NCBI GenBank assembly: GCA_028283855.1
Contig: JAPWJX010000003.1
Coordinates: forward strand, 1,356,500 to 1,420,499
Reading direction: 5' to 3'
DNA length: 64,000 bases
Source: Verrucomicrobium sp.
GTDB taxonomy: Bacteria; Verrucomicrobiota; Verrucomicrobiia; Methylacidiphilales; GAS474
The position numbers and the translations under genes were made by a program. The notes beneath the pieces are model-generated. The model was not told the DNA's origin and did not search any database. It saw only the letters and a list, made by a program, of their open reading frames with translations. Numbering within the stretch: the stretch's first letter is position 1; each line of letters opens with the position of its first letter. Below, piece by piece: positions 36,040-44,388 of this stretch.

Positions 36040-37040
36040 CCTTCCACCGCCGTCTTTTCATTACGGTCGCCATCCTGCTCTCCCTTTGCGTGCATGTGGG
36101 CGTGCTCTGCTGGTTCGGCGTCATCCATGTCGGCCCGCTGGCCATCCCGGCCGACGCGGGACGGACCATAAAACCCTTTCACCTCAAGCGGGTCGAGATT
36201 CCCGCCCAATCCCTCGTCGAGGTGCCCCCGCCGCCCATCGCGCCGCCGCCCGCCCCCGTGCCGTCGAAGGAGGCGCCGCCCGCCGTCCTGCCGGAGGCCG
36301 CGCAGACCCTCCCCCAGAGCCTCCAGGCCGCGCCCGCGCCGGTCCTGCCGCAACCGCAGCCCGGCTCTCCCGCCGCCTTTGCGCCGGTCGTCCCCGCGCC
36401 GCCCGCCGCCTCCAGCCCCTACGCGCTGGACGACCGCGCGGCGATCGAGGCGGAAATCTCCAAGGCCGCAGTGGGTCCGAAGAGCCCGGGCCTCCCCGCC
36501 GCGCTTCCCTCCACGCCCGCGCTGCCCGGGACGCTCCCGGCCGACGCCACCCAGCCCGCCGGCCAGCTGGGCACCGGCACCCTTCCCAGCGCCGCCGCGC
36601 TCCCCAGCCTGGAGGAGGTCTCCGCCAATTTCCGCGTCACCCCGCCCACCCTCAACCCCAGCATCCCCCAGCCCGTCGTCCTGACCCTGCCGACGGACAT
36701 CCTCTTCGACTTCGACTCCTCCGCCCTGCGGTCCGGGGCGGAGCCCCTCCTGCGCCAGGCGCTGGCTTATTTCCGCCGTTATCCGAGGGCGGAGATCGAG
36801 GTCGACGGCCACACCGATTCCTTCGGCGCCGCCGACTACAACCAAACGCTGAGCGAGGCCCGCGCCGCCGCCGTCCAGGCCTGGCTGCGGCCTCAGCTGC
36901 CGGAAGGGGCCTACGCCATCACGGCCAAGGGTTTCGGAGCCACGCGCCCCGTCGTCGATCCTCATGGAAACGTCGCCGCGCAGCAGAAGAACCGGCGGGT
37001 GGAGATCGTTCTCCGGGCTTTGGCATCAGATTCGCGGTAA
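36036..37040 (+). CDS. Inner-membrane anchored Pro-rich OmpA-domain protein (TonB/TolA-Pal hybrid)
   Basis: A 334-residue protein. Residues 10-30 (FITVAILLSLCVHVGVLCWFG) form an uncleaved-looking anchor like that of TonB or TolA. Residues about 60-215 are a Pro/Ala-rich spacer with PPPPIAPPPAPVP. Residues about 215-325 are an OmpA/Pal peptidoglycan-binding domain: LFDFDSSALRSGAEPLLRQ, then VDGHTDSFGAADYNQTLSEAR and NRRVEIVL at the end. Pal is normally an outer-membrane lipoprotein; here no lipobox is seen. The ATG overlaps the TPR gene stop (ATGA). It would link the proton-driven pair directly to peptidoglycan, which is inference. Confidence 0.85.
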   Translation: MTFHRRLFITVAILLSLCVHVGVLCWFGVIHVGPLAIPADAGRTIKPFHLKRVEIPAQSLVEVPPPPIAPPPAPVPSKEAPPAVLPEAAQTLPQSLQAAPAPVLPQPQPGSPAAFAPVVPAPPAASSPYALDDRAAIEAEISKAAVGPKSPGLPAALPSTPALPGTLPADATQPAGQLGTGTLPSAAALPSLEEVSANFRVTPPTLNPSIPQPVVLTLPTDILFDFDSSALRSGAEPLLRQALAYFRRYPRAEIEVDGHTDSFGAADYNQTLSEARAAAVQAWLRPQLPEGAYAITAKGFGATRPVVDPHGNVAAQQKNRRVEIVLRALASDSR

Positions 37041-37074
37041 AGGGCTTGGCAAAGTTTCCCGTCCCGGGTTAAAA

Positions 37075-37497
37075 ATGTTCCCCACGATGTCCGAGACCGC
37101 TTTTTTCATCCGCCGCCAGGCCGCCAAGATCACCCCCTTGGTCCTGGAGAAGCTCCTGCCGAAACTCCCCATGCTAAAAATGGAGTTCACGCAGATCAAA
37201 TCTCCGGAATTCCCGCACCTTTTCGAGCAGCTGGAATTCCTGGCCGACGTCGTCGAGGACTTCGCCGAGGGGGCCGATAAGGAAATCCCCTATACCACCG
37301 TTGCCGAGGCCGCTTTCGCCATTCTCTTCGTCCATCGGCACCTGGACATCCTGCCGGATGACGGGGACGGCCATGGCCAGGCGCACGCCACCGATTCCAG
37401 CGTGGTGCGCAACGTTATCCAGCATCATCAGGCGGTCCTGTCCGCCTACGCCGCCCGCCACCAGATGGCATGGAACGGCGCGATTACCAAACCATGA
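37075..37497 (+). CDS. Small hypothetical protein (possibly DUF1232/YkvA-like)
   Basis: A 140-residue protein with no signal peptide. Its middle part EIPYTTVAEAAFAILFVHRHLDILPDDGD recalls the DUF1232 (YkvA) segment, where a helix leads into a D-x-IPD motif; the match is by eye only. The rest is helical with His-rich spots (VIQHHQAVLSAYAARHQM). The frame opens earlier inside the OmpA-domain gene; ATG 37075 is the first start after that stop, with ATG 37087 as an alternative. It overlaps the start of the oxoamine synthase gene as ATGA, which suggests a functional link. Confidence 0.6.
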   Translation: MFPTMSETAFFIRRQAAKITPLVLEKLLPKLPMLKMEFTQIKSPEFPHLFEQLEFLADVVEDFAEGADKEIPYTTVAEAAFAILFVHRHLDILPDDGDGHGQAHATDSSVVRNVIQHHQAVLSAYAARHQMAWNGAITKP

Positions 37498-38705
37498 TTT
37501 TTTCCTCCTTTCTTTCTTCCAAAAAGCCGGTCCTCGAACGCATCGAGTCCGACGTCGCCACCAAACTCCGCCTCCGCTACTCCCCCTTCTACCACGCGGT
37601 CGATTCCATCCAGGGCGCCCGCATCGTCGTCGACGGCAAGTCGATGGTGATGATGAGCAGCAACGAATACCTGGGCCTTTCCCAGCATCCGAAGGTTATC
37701 GAGGCCTCCCAAAAGGCCGCCGCCGAGTGGGGCACCAGCTCCTGCGGCTCCCGCCTTGCCAACGGCTCCCGCCGCTACCATGAGGAGCTGGAGGAGGCCC
37801 TGGCCGCCTTCCTGGGCGTGGAGGCCTGCCACGTCATCGTCGCCGGCTATCTGGCCTGTCAGGGTAGCCTGGCCGCCCTGGCCCAGCGCGGCGACGCGCT
37901 GATCGTCGACAAGAGCATCCACTCCTCCCTATGGGACGGCGCCCAGCTGAGCAAGGCCGACATCGAGCGCTTCACCCACGGCGACGTGGGCTCCCTGCGC
38001 AGCCTCCTGGCCACGCTCGACCCTTCCCAGCCGAAAATCATCGCCGTCGACGGCGTCTATTCCATGGAGGGCCACCTGGCTCCCGTGCCGGAGCTCGTCG
38101 AGCTGGCGGAGAAATACAACGCCTTCCTCCTCGTCGACGACGCGCACGGCTTCGGCGTCTTCGGCCGCGACGGCCGGGGCGTCAGCGACCACTTCGGCCT
38201 GGCGGACAAGGTCGACCTGACCGTCGGCAGCTTTTCCAAGTCCCTGGCCAGCACCGGCGGCTTCATGGCGGGCAGCCGCGCCGTCGTCGAATACCTCCGC
38301 AGCAACTGCCGTCAGATCATCTTCAGCGCCGCGATGACCCCTTCCGCTTCCGCCGCCGCGCTGGCCGCCCTGCGCGTCATGCAGGAAGAGCCGGAACACC
38401 GGGAGCGCGTCCTCTCCAACACCGCCTACATGCGCTCCCACCTGGACCAGATGGGCCTGGACTACTGGAACAGCCCCACCCCGGCGCTGCCCATCGTCAT
38501 CGGGGACAAGGAGAAGTGCTACTTTGTCTGGAAATCGCTCTGGGAGCAGGGCTTCTTCACCGTGATGTCGATCGCCCCTGGCGTGCCCGCGGGGAAGGAC
38601 CTGATCCGCTCCGCCATCTCCGCCCTCCATACGAAGGAGGATCTGGACCGCTTCGCCGCCGCCCTGCGCGTGGCGTGCAAGAAGGCGGGCGTTTCGGTCA
38701 AGTAG
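37494..38705 (+). CDS. Alpha-oxoamine synthase (serine palmitoyltransferase/AONS family)
   Basis: A 403-residue PLP enzyme. The Schiff-base Lys is Lys249 in VGSFSKSLASTGGF. DDAHGFGVFG (215-224) holds the PLP Asp, and His143 in DKSIHSSLWDG is the stacking His. The family condenses an acyl thioester with an amino acid, releasing CO2 (8-amino-7-oxononanoate, 2-amino-3-ketobutyrate or 3-ketosphinganine). No other biotin gene is nearby. GSFSK followed by GGF is closer to bacterial serine palmitoyltransferases than to BioF, in my reading. The neighbouring ACP, ketosynthase and glycosyltransferase genes favour a lipid role. ATG 37494 chosen for the ATGA overlap; 37470 also possible. Confidence 0.85.
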   Translation: MIFSSFLSSKKPVLERIESDVATKLRLRYSPFYHAVDSIQGARIVVDGKSMVMMSSNEYLGLSQHPKVIEASQKAAAEWGTSSCGSRLANGSRRYHEELEEALAAFLGVEACHVIVAGYLACQGSLAALAQRGDALIVDKSIHSSLWDGAQLSKADIERFTHGDVGSLRSLLATLDPSQPKIIAVDGVYSMEGHLAPVPELVELAEKYNAFLLVDDAHGFGVFGRDGRGVSDHFGLADKVDLTVGSFSKSLASTGGFMAGSRAVVEYLRSNCRQIIFSAAMTPSASAAALAALRVMQEEPEHRERVLSNTAYMRSHLDQMGLDYWNSPTPALPIVIGDKEKCYFVWKSLWEQGFFTVMSIAPGVPAGKDLIRSAISALHTKEDLDRFAAALRVACKKAGVSVK

Positions 38706-39910
38706 CCGCGACTCGGCGCATCGCCTCGGCCAGCTGCCGGGCGTTCTCGGAAACCAGGAAGTTCTTCCCCACCCAGGCGTGGCCGCCCGCGCGGAGCCTT
38801 GCCCGCAGCGCGGAGTCCTTGGCCAGGCGGCGGACCGCCTCCGCCAGACCCTGGGGCTCGCCGCCCGGGACGAGCAGGCCGGTCTCGCCGTCCTTCACCG
38901 CTTACCACCGTGCCTGCCGCGTCGCTGGAAACGACGGGGACGCCGTGGGCCATCGCCTCCGGGATCACGTTGGGCAGGCCGTCCCGGTCTCCCGCCGCGT
39001 CGACGATACCCGTGTGCCAGAACAGGTCGGTCCAGGCGTAGTGGGCGCGGACCTCTTCCTGGCTTTGCGCGCCGCAAAGCTCGATCTCTTCCTTCAGTCC
39101 GGCGTCGGCGATCCGCTTTTCCAAATCGGGCCGCAGCGGCCCGTCGCCCACGATCCGCAGGCGGCAGGAGAGGCCGCCCGCCTTCAAAAGCTTAACGGCC
39201 TCGATTTGCCGTTCCTGGCCCTTCTTCGGGACCAGGCGGCCGACGGAAAGAAGCCGGAGCGGCTCGTGAACGGGGCGTTCTTGGGCCAGCGCGGGCAGGT
39301 CGGCCAGGCCGCGCCGGACCAGGGCGATGCGCGGGGCCGCCTCCGGGCAGCGGCCGGAGAGGAAGGAGACGTTCATCTCCGTGGTGGTGTGGACCAGCGC
39401 GGCGGAGCGCAGCTTGGCGTCCAGGAACGGGTCGCCCCCGTCCCGGTGGATGTCGTAGGCGTGCGCGCCGAAGCTGAAGGGCTTGCCGCAGAAGCGGCCC
39501 AGGAGCAGCGCGGCGGTGGCGGGGGCCGTCGCCCAGGCGCCGTGGATCAGGCCGTAGTTTTGGTCGCGGAAGAAGGCGGCCTGCCGCAGGGCGAAGGCCC
39601 CGCCCAGGGCCAGGTTCTCAAAGTGCTCCCGCGTGCGGGGCCGGTAGCGGCGCAGCGCGCGGTAGGCCTCCGGCAAAAGGCCGCTGTGGAAGCCAAACTC
39701 GGAGAAGGAATGGAACGGGCGGCTCCACAGGTCGTGCGGCGCCCAGGTGTGGAGGCGGACGCCCGGCGCGCCCGCCCAGGGGAGGGGGCGGGGCGTCCAC
39801 ATGGAGTGGACATCGACCTCGACGCCCGCGGCGGCCAGCCCGGCGACTTCCCGCTGCAGGAAGGTCTGGGAGAGGGTCGGGAAGGTGGTGAGGAGGTAGG
39901 CGACTTTCAT
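38698..39910 (-). CDS. GT4 glycosyltransferase, frameshifted
   Basis: The first frame gives a normal GT4 start (VAYLLTTFPTLSQTFLQREV), FGAHAYDIHRDGGDPFLDA, and the donor domain LLSVGRLVPKKGQERQIEAV up to HGVPVVSSDAAGTVV. A second frame then carries the expected C-terminus, VKDGETGLLVPGGEPQGLAEA, to a stop at 38698. The join lies near 38898-38912. Beyond it, the first frame reads an Arg/Pro-rich shadow through the oxoamine synthase gene. The two pieces together give a full-length GT4 of about 400 residues. Its tail overlaps the convergent oxoamine synthase gene by 8 bases, and its start overlaps the next glycosyltransferase gene by 4. Confidence 0.82.
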
Positions 39911-40974
39911 CGGGCGATTTTGGCCGGATCGGCGATCAGTTCCCGCAGGCGGGCGACGATCTGGTCGGTCCCCTCGCGGAAGTTGGCGGCGATGGAGGCG
40001 CGATATTCGGGCAGGCGCTCCTCAAAGGCGGCGAAGAGCGCGGGCGTCGGCTCCATCGACGTGGTGTAGTCCCCGTAGCCCAGCGCGCGGACGTGGTAGG
40101 CGTTGAAGAACTGCTCGAATAGCGTCCGCACGGGGAAGCAGAGGACCGGCTTGCCGTAGTAGAAGGCCTCGGAGAGGAGGTTGTGCCCGCCGTTGACCAC
40201 CGCATAGGCGGAGGAGGCCAGGTCGTCCAGGATCCGCTCCGGGTGGTAGGCGCGGAAGGAGAGGTTGCCCTCCTCCCGGTCCTCGTTGTGGAAGCCGTAG
40301 ACGACGACCCGCCGGGGCAGGGCGCGCAGCGTCTCGATCAGCCGGTGGAAGGTGGGGCTGGTCTGGTAGACGAAGACGTGCTCCCCCGCCGAGGCGCTCC
40401 GCCGCGTCACCACGTCCCGCACCACGGCGGGGAAAAGCTCGTCCCGGAAGCCCCGGCGGGAGGGGCGCAGCGGCGGATGGAAGAAGGAGACCATCAGGTT
40501 GTGCCGCGTCTTGTCGAAAAAGAGGTAGTCGTTGGCCATGGCCAGCGCCCAGGAGACCTTTTCCCCGGCGGGGACGGGGTAGCGGCCCGCCTTCAGCAGG
40601 TGGGAGTGGTCGATGGAAAGGCAGGGGAGCCCCGCCTGCCGCGCGGCGTGGGGGAGGAAGAACTCCCGGTCGCAAATGGCCAGGTCAGGCTGCCAGCGGT
40701 CGATCAGCTCCCGGATCCGGCGCGTCACCTGCGGCAGACGCAGGTGGCAGGCGGCGATCTGGCCGACGGTGCGCGGCACGGAGACGCGCTGGCGGCGGTG
40801 GACGGTGCGCAGGACGGGAACTTCCAAGCAAGGCCACTGGCCGCGCACCGCGTCCGGCACGCGCCCGCCGCCGATGAAGTGGTATTCGTGCTCCGGCAGG
40901 CGCTTCACCAGGGAGAGGGTGCGCATGATGTGCCCGTGGGTATTCCCCATGACGCCGTACAGGATGCGTGCCAT
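39907..40974 (-). CDS. GT-B glycosyltransferase, MJ1255/UDP-glycosyltransferase-like
   Basis: A 355-residue protein beginning ARILYGVMGNTHGHIMRTLSL, where the Gly/His-rich turn is typical of the MJ1255/VC2487 group and of GT28-like enzymes. Later VNGGHNLLSEAFYYGKPVLCFP is the donor-site motif (GGxN, then E, then GKP). ICDREFFLPHAARQAGLPCLSIDH is also characteristic. Members are thought to glycosylate lipid or surface acceptors; the exact activity is unknown. It precedes and is coupled to the frameshifted GT4 gene. Confidence 0.82.
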   Translation of the reverse strand: MARILYGVMGNTHGHIMRTLSLVKRLPEHEYHFIGGGRVPDAVRGQWPCLEVPVLRTVHRRQRVSVPRTVGQIAACHLRLPQVTRRIRELIDRWQPDLAICDREFFLPHAARQAGLPCLSIDHSHLLKAGRYPVPAGEKVSWALAMANDYLFFDKTRHNLMVSFFHPPLRPSRRGFRDELFPAVVRDVVTRRSASAGEHVFVYQTSPTFHRLIETLRALPRRVVVYGFHNEDREEGNLSFRAYHPERILDDLASSAYAVVNGGHNLLSEAFYYGKPVLCFPVRTLFEQFFNAYHVRALGYGDYTTSMEPTPALFAAFEERLPEYRASIAANFREGTDQIVARLRELIADPAKIAR

Positions 40975-41041
40975 CTCGGATGGGACGTTAGATATGAAAG
41001 TATAGCCTCGCCAAGCCGCATCCTGTTTTTAAAGTTTCCGG

Positions 41042-41503
41042 GTGCGAGCTTATCGGCGCTTGATCTGGGGGAGTGCGGCGGGGCTGGCCCTACTCCTGGG
41101 GCTGGGCCTGGCGTCGCTTAAAACAGCCCAGCAGGAGGTCTTTCCCATCTACTCCTGGTTCCTCTTCGCCGTCGTCCCCAACGGGAAGACGACCTATCAG
41201 GTCCTCATCGAGCGCGTCGGCACCCGGTCCGTGGTGCCCCCCCAGTTCTATACCCAGGCCGGGGATGTGATGGGCAATCCCCACTCCATCGTCGCCTACA
41301 AGATTATCCAGCGCCTGGGCAAGGCGTGCCGGAAAGGCAAGGCGGAGGAAATCATCCGCCAGCGCGCCCTCCTGGAGGCCAATCTCCCCCCGCAGACCAC
41401 CTATGACGTGGTGCGGATCCACAGCGATCCGGTGGAGCAGTGGCGCACCCGCCGCGCGGCGATCCGGGAGAGCGTCGGCCACTTCGTCAGCGGCCTGCGC
41501 TGA
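41042..41503 (+). CDS. Small membrane protein upstream of the HTTM-like gene
   Basis: A 153-residue protein starting at GTG, with one N-terminal helix (about residues 8-28) followed by VFPIYSWFLFAVVPN and a charged C-terminal half predicted helical. No named family is recognised. It precedes an HTTM-like integral membrane protein by 22 bases on the same strand, so the two are probably co-expressed and may form a complex. It diverges from the glycosyltransferase pair across 67 bases. Confidence 0.65.
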   Translation: MRAYRRLIWGSAAGLALLLGLGLASLKTAQQEVFPIYSWFLFAVVPNGKTTYQVLIERVGTRSVVPPQFYTQAGDVMGNPHSIVAYKIIQRLGKACRKGKAEEIIRQRALLEANLPPQTTYDVVRIHSDPVEQWRTRRAAIRESVGHFVSGLR

Positions 41504-41525
41504 CCGAAACCGGAACACGGACCCC

Positions 41526-42476
41526 ATGCTCTTCCTTCGCCGCCTTCGCCGCTGGTTCACCGGATCGGTCCTTGCCGCGCCCGCGGCCTTCCGGCGGCAG
41601 ACGGTGGCGTGGCGGCAGAGCCGGGTCATCGTCCAGCTCTACTACGCCATCCTTTCCTACATGGCCATCTCCCTGCTCCCTTCGTGGAACGGGCTGATCC
41701 ATGCGCGGGAGTTCGATCCCCTGTGGCCGGTGGCCTGGCTGCGGCACGTGCCGCAGGAGGCGGGCATCACCTCCATCCTGGCCCTCTACATCGCGGGGGC
41801 GGTCGCCGCCGCCTTCATGCCGGGCAGCCGCACCGCGCGGCTGCTGGCCTGGCTGGGGCTCTTCCAATTCGCCGCCTTCAACAACTCCTTCGGCAAGATC
41901 GGCCATAGCCTGCACGCCTGGGTGCTGACCGGTCTGGTCCTGGTCTTCCTGCCGGGGCCCCGCTCCACCTCCCGGCGCGCGGCGCGGCAGGGATACCTGC
42001 AGGTCTTTTGGCTGGCCCAGGCCGTCTTCATGCTCACCTACTCCATGGCCGGCCTGGGGAAAGTGGCGGGCTGCATCTACCAGTTCTGCGTGGGGGAAAT
42101 GACCGTCTTCAATCCCCACTCCTTCGCCTACCAGGTGGCGGGCCGCCTCATCCAGACCGGCATGGACAGTCCGGTCGGCGCGTGGCTGATCCATTATTAC
42201 TGGGCGGGATGGCCGGCCTACCTGGCCATGATCTACATCCAGCTCTTTTCCTTCTGGGTCGTCTTCCGGCCCGCCCTCATGCGGCCCTGGGCGTTGGCAC
42301 TCATCCTCTTCCACGTCGGCTCCTTCTTCATCTTCACCATCCTTTTCTCCCCCAGCATCCTGCTCATCGGCCTCTTTCTGGTGGCCGCCCCGCAGGCACG
42401 GCCCTGGAGGCTGGGCACGGGCTTCCGCCGCAGCCTGCCGCTGGTGGGGCGCTTCCTGGTTAAATGCGCGTCCTGA
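41526..42476 (+). CDS. HTTM-like integral membrane protein
   Basis: A 316-residue protein with about seven hydrophobic helices. NNSFGKIGHSLHAWVLTGLVLVFLP, LTYSMAGLGKVAG and a C-terminal HVGSFFIFTILFSPSILLIGLFLV fit the layout of HTTM (vitamin K carboxylase-like transmembrane) proteins, though the assignment is by eye. Such proteins are often found beside lipid or surface-glycan genes. The frame is open upstream; ATG 41526 gives a basic cytoplasmic start. It overlaps the next gene by 13 bases. Confidence 0.7.
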   Translation: MLFLRRLRRWFTGSVLAAPAAFRRQTVAWRQSRVIVQLYYAILSYMAISLLPSWNGLIHAREFDPLWPVAWLRHVPQEAGITSILALYIAGAVAAAFMPGSRTARLLAWLGLFQFAAFNNSFGKIGHSLHAWVLTGLVLVFLPGPRSTSRRAARQGYLQVFWLAQAVFMLTYSMAGLGKVAGCIYQFCVGEMTVFNPHSFAYQVAGRLIQTGMDSPVGAWLIHYYWAGWPAYLAMIYIQLFSFWVVFRPALMRPWALALILFHVGSFFIFTILFSPSILLIGLFLVAAPQARPWRLGTGFRRSLPLVGRFLVKCAS

Positions 42477-43603
42477 TCCTCACCTCCAGCACCGGCGGCG
42501 GGCATAACATGCGCGCCCGCTCCCTTTCCCAGTGGGCGGCCCTGCACCGTCCCCATTGGGAAGTCCACATCCACCCCACGCTGGAAACGACCCACCCGAT
42601 CTACCGCTTCGGCGTGGAACTGTACAATTTCATCCAGAAGACCTTCCCCCGCCTTCACCACATCTATTTCAACTACCTGGAGGCGGCGGCGATGTTCAAG
42701 GACCCTCGCCGCATCCTGGGCCGCCACCGTTTCGTGGAAGTCTTGGAAAAAGTCCGTCCGGACGTGATCGTGAGCGTCCACGGCTCCACCAACCACGGCT
42801 TCTTCCAGCTGGCACACGAGGTCCTGGGCCGGGACAAGGTCCGCTGCGTCACCTACTGCGCGGAGATGCACGGCGGCTACGGCATGAGCCGCCACTGGGT
42901 CAACCCGGAGACCGACCTCTTCATCGGCTCCCTGCCGGAGACGGCGGAGGCGGCCGTGGCCCTGGGCATGCCCCGGGAGAAGATCCGCGTCGGCGGCTTC
43001 ATGCTCCACCCCAGCTTTTACGACGAGGAGCTGGACAACGAGGAGCTGCCCAGCCATCTCTGGCCGGAGCTGGACCTCGACGGCGGCGTCTTCACCGTCA
43101 TTCTCAGCACCGGGGCCAACAGCGCCAACAACCACCTCCGCTTCCTGCCGGAGCTGCGGAAGATCGGCCGCCCGCTCCAGGTCATCGCCCTCTGCGGCCA
43201 TAACGAGGCGACCCGCCGGGAAGTCCTCCGCTTTGCGGAAGAGCAGCCCGCGCCGGGCCTGACCATCCGCGCGCTGCCTTCCACCGACCGCATGGCCCTC
43301 CTCATGCGGAAGGCAGGCGCGATCGTCGCCCGGCCCGGCTCCGGCACGACGAACGAGGCGATCCAGAGCGGCTGCCCCCTCATTTTCAACCGCCTGGGCG
43401 GTCTCATGCCGCAGGAGATCATCACCCAGAAATTCTGCGAGAAACACGGCCTCTCCGCCGGCATCAACGACGCGGCCTCCCTGGCGCGGCTCCTGCGCGA
43501 GTGGATCGACAACCCCGAGCTGCCGCGCGGCATGGCCGACCGAATGCGCGCCGCCCGCCCGCGCCAGCACCCCACCGGCATTCTGGCCCTCCTGGAATCG
43601 TGA
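42464..43603 (+). CDS. MGDG synthase/processive diacylglycerol glycosyltransferase-like GT28
   Basis: A 379-residue GT-B enzyme. RVLILTSSTGGGHNMRARSL is the N-terminal motif of monogalactosyldiacylglycerol synthases and related diacylglycerol glycosyltransferases. VILSTGANSANNHLRFLPEL opens the donor domain, and ARPGSGTTNEAIQSGCPLIF is the donor-binding site. Family members transfer galactose or glucose to diacylglycerol or similar lipids. This is the clearest sign that the cluster makes a glycolipid. It overlaps the HTTM-like gene by 13 bases and the following gene by 4 (GTGA). Confidence 0.87.
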   Translation: MRVLILTSSTGGGHNMRARSLSQWAALHRPHWEVHIHPTLETTHPIYRFGVELYNFIQKTFPRLHHIYFNYLEAAAMFKDPRRILGRHRFVEVLEKVRPDVIVSVHGSTNHGFFQLAHEVLGRDKVRCVTYCAEMHGGYGMSRHWVNPETDLFIGSLPETAEAAVALGMPREKIRVGGFMLHPSFYDEELDNEELPSHLWPELDLDGGVFTVILSTGANSANNHLRFLPELRKIGRPLQVIALCGHNEATRREVLRFAEEQPAPGLTIRALPSTDRMALLMRKAGAIVARPGSGTTNEAIQSGCPLIFNRLGGLMPQEIITQKFCEKHGLSAGINDAASLARLLREWIDNPELPRGMADRMRAARPRQHPTGILALLES

Positions 43604-44388
43604 CGCCGTCCCCCGCCGATCCGGCCGTCCGCAGCCGTCTCTACCTCCACGCCGTCCTGCCCTGCCTGGCCGACCTGGCCGCGCACGACCTGGCGGCACG
43701 GGAAATTCTGGAAGGGGCCCGCGGCGCGCTCGCCTTCCGCGTGCTGGGCGGTCCGGCGGCCACCGTCCGTTTCGACGGGCCCGCCGTCTGCCACCAGCCG
43801 TGCCGCGTCGCCCCGGACGCCGAGCTGCTCTTCCTCTCCTCCGCCCACCTCAACGCCTTCTTTTCGGGCAAGAAGTGGGCCCTGCCGCTCCCGCTTTGGG
43901 GCTTCTGGCGCGTCGGGCTCCTGGCCCGCTTCTCCCGGCTGGCGAAGCGCCTGGAGGCGGTCCTGGACGGGGCTCCCGCCATCCTGGCCATCGCGGAAGG
44001 GCGGCGCCTCCACGCCCGGCTTTCCCTCATCGCGGCGGGCCTGGGCCTTGGCCCTTTGGCGGAAGGGGATGCCGAGGCCCAAGGCATGCTCCGCGCCCTC
44101 CCGCGCGGCCTGGCTTCCTTTTCCATCGACGGCGAGGCCGACACCACCGTCTGGTTTGACAACGCCGCGCCGCCCGCCGCCGGATGGGGCGAGCCTCCGA
44201 GCCGTCCGGCGGCCCGCGTCACCTTCGGCGACGTCGAGACCGCCTACGGCGCGTTGCGGGACGAGATCGACACCCTGGCCGCCGTCGGGTCGTGCAAGAT
44301 CCGGGTCGACGGCCTGGTCCCCCTGGCCGACGGCCTCAACTTCGTCATGGAGCGCCTCCGCGTCTACCTGCAGCCCGCCAAGCCATGA
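43600..44388 (+). CDS. SCP2-like lipid-binding domain protein (tentative)
   Basis: A 262-residue cytoplasmic protein starting at GTG 43600, which overlaps the previous stop. The N-terminal half is helical. The C-terminal half (about residues 165-260) alternates as SIDGEADTTVWFD, RVTFGDVETAYGALRDEIDTL and CKIRVDGLVPLADGLNFVM, which resembles an SCP2 sterol-carrier domain that binds lipids. A similar domain appears elsewhere beside lipid-processing genes. This is a pattern judgement without a diagnostic motif. It sits between the MGDG-like transferase and the aminotransferase with 4-base overlaps on both sides. Confidence 0.6.
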   Translation: MTPSPADPAVRSRLYLHAVLPCLADLAAHDLAAREILEGARGALAFRVLGGPAATVRFDGPAVCHQPCRVAPDAELLFLSSAHLNAFFSGKKWALPLPLWGFWRVGLLARFSRLAKRLEAVLDGAPAILAIAEGRRLHARLSLIAAGLGLGPLAEGDAEAQGMLRALPRGLASFSIDGEADTTVWFDNAAPPAAGWGEPPSRPAARVTFGDVETAYGALRDEIDTLAAVGSCKIRVDGLVPLADGLNFVMERLRVYLQPAKP

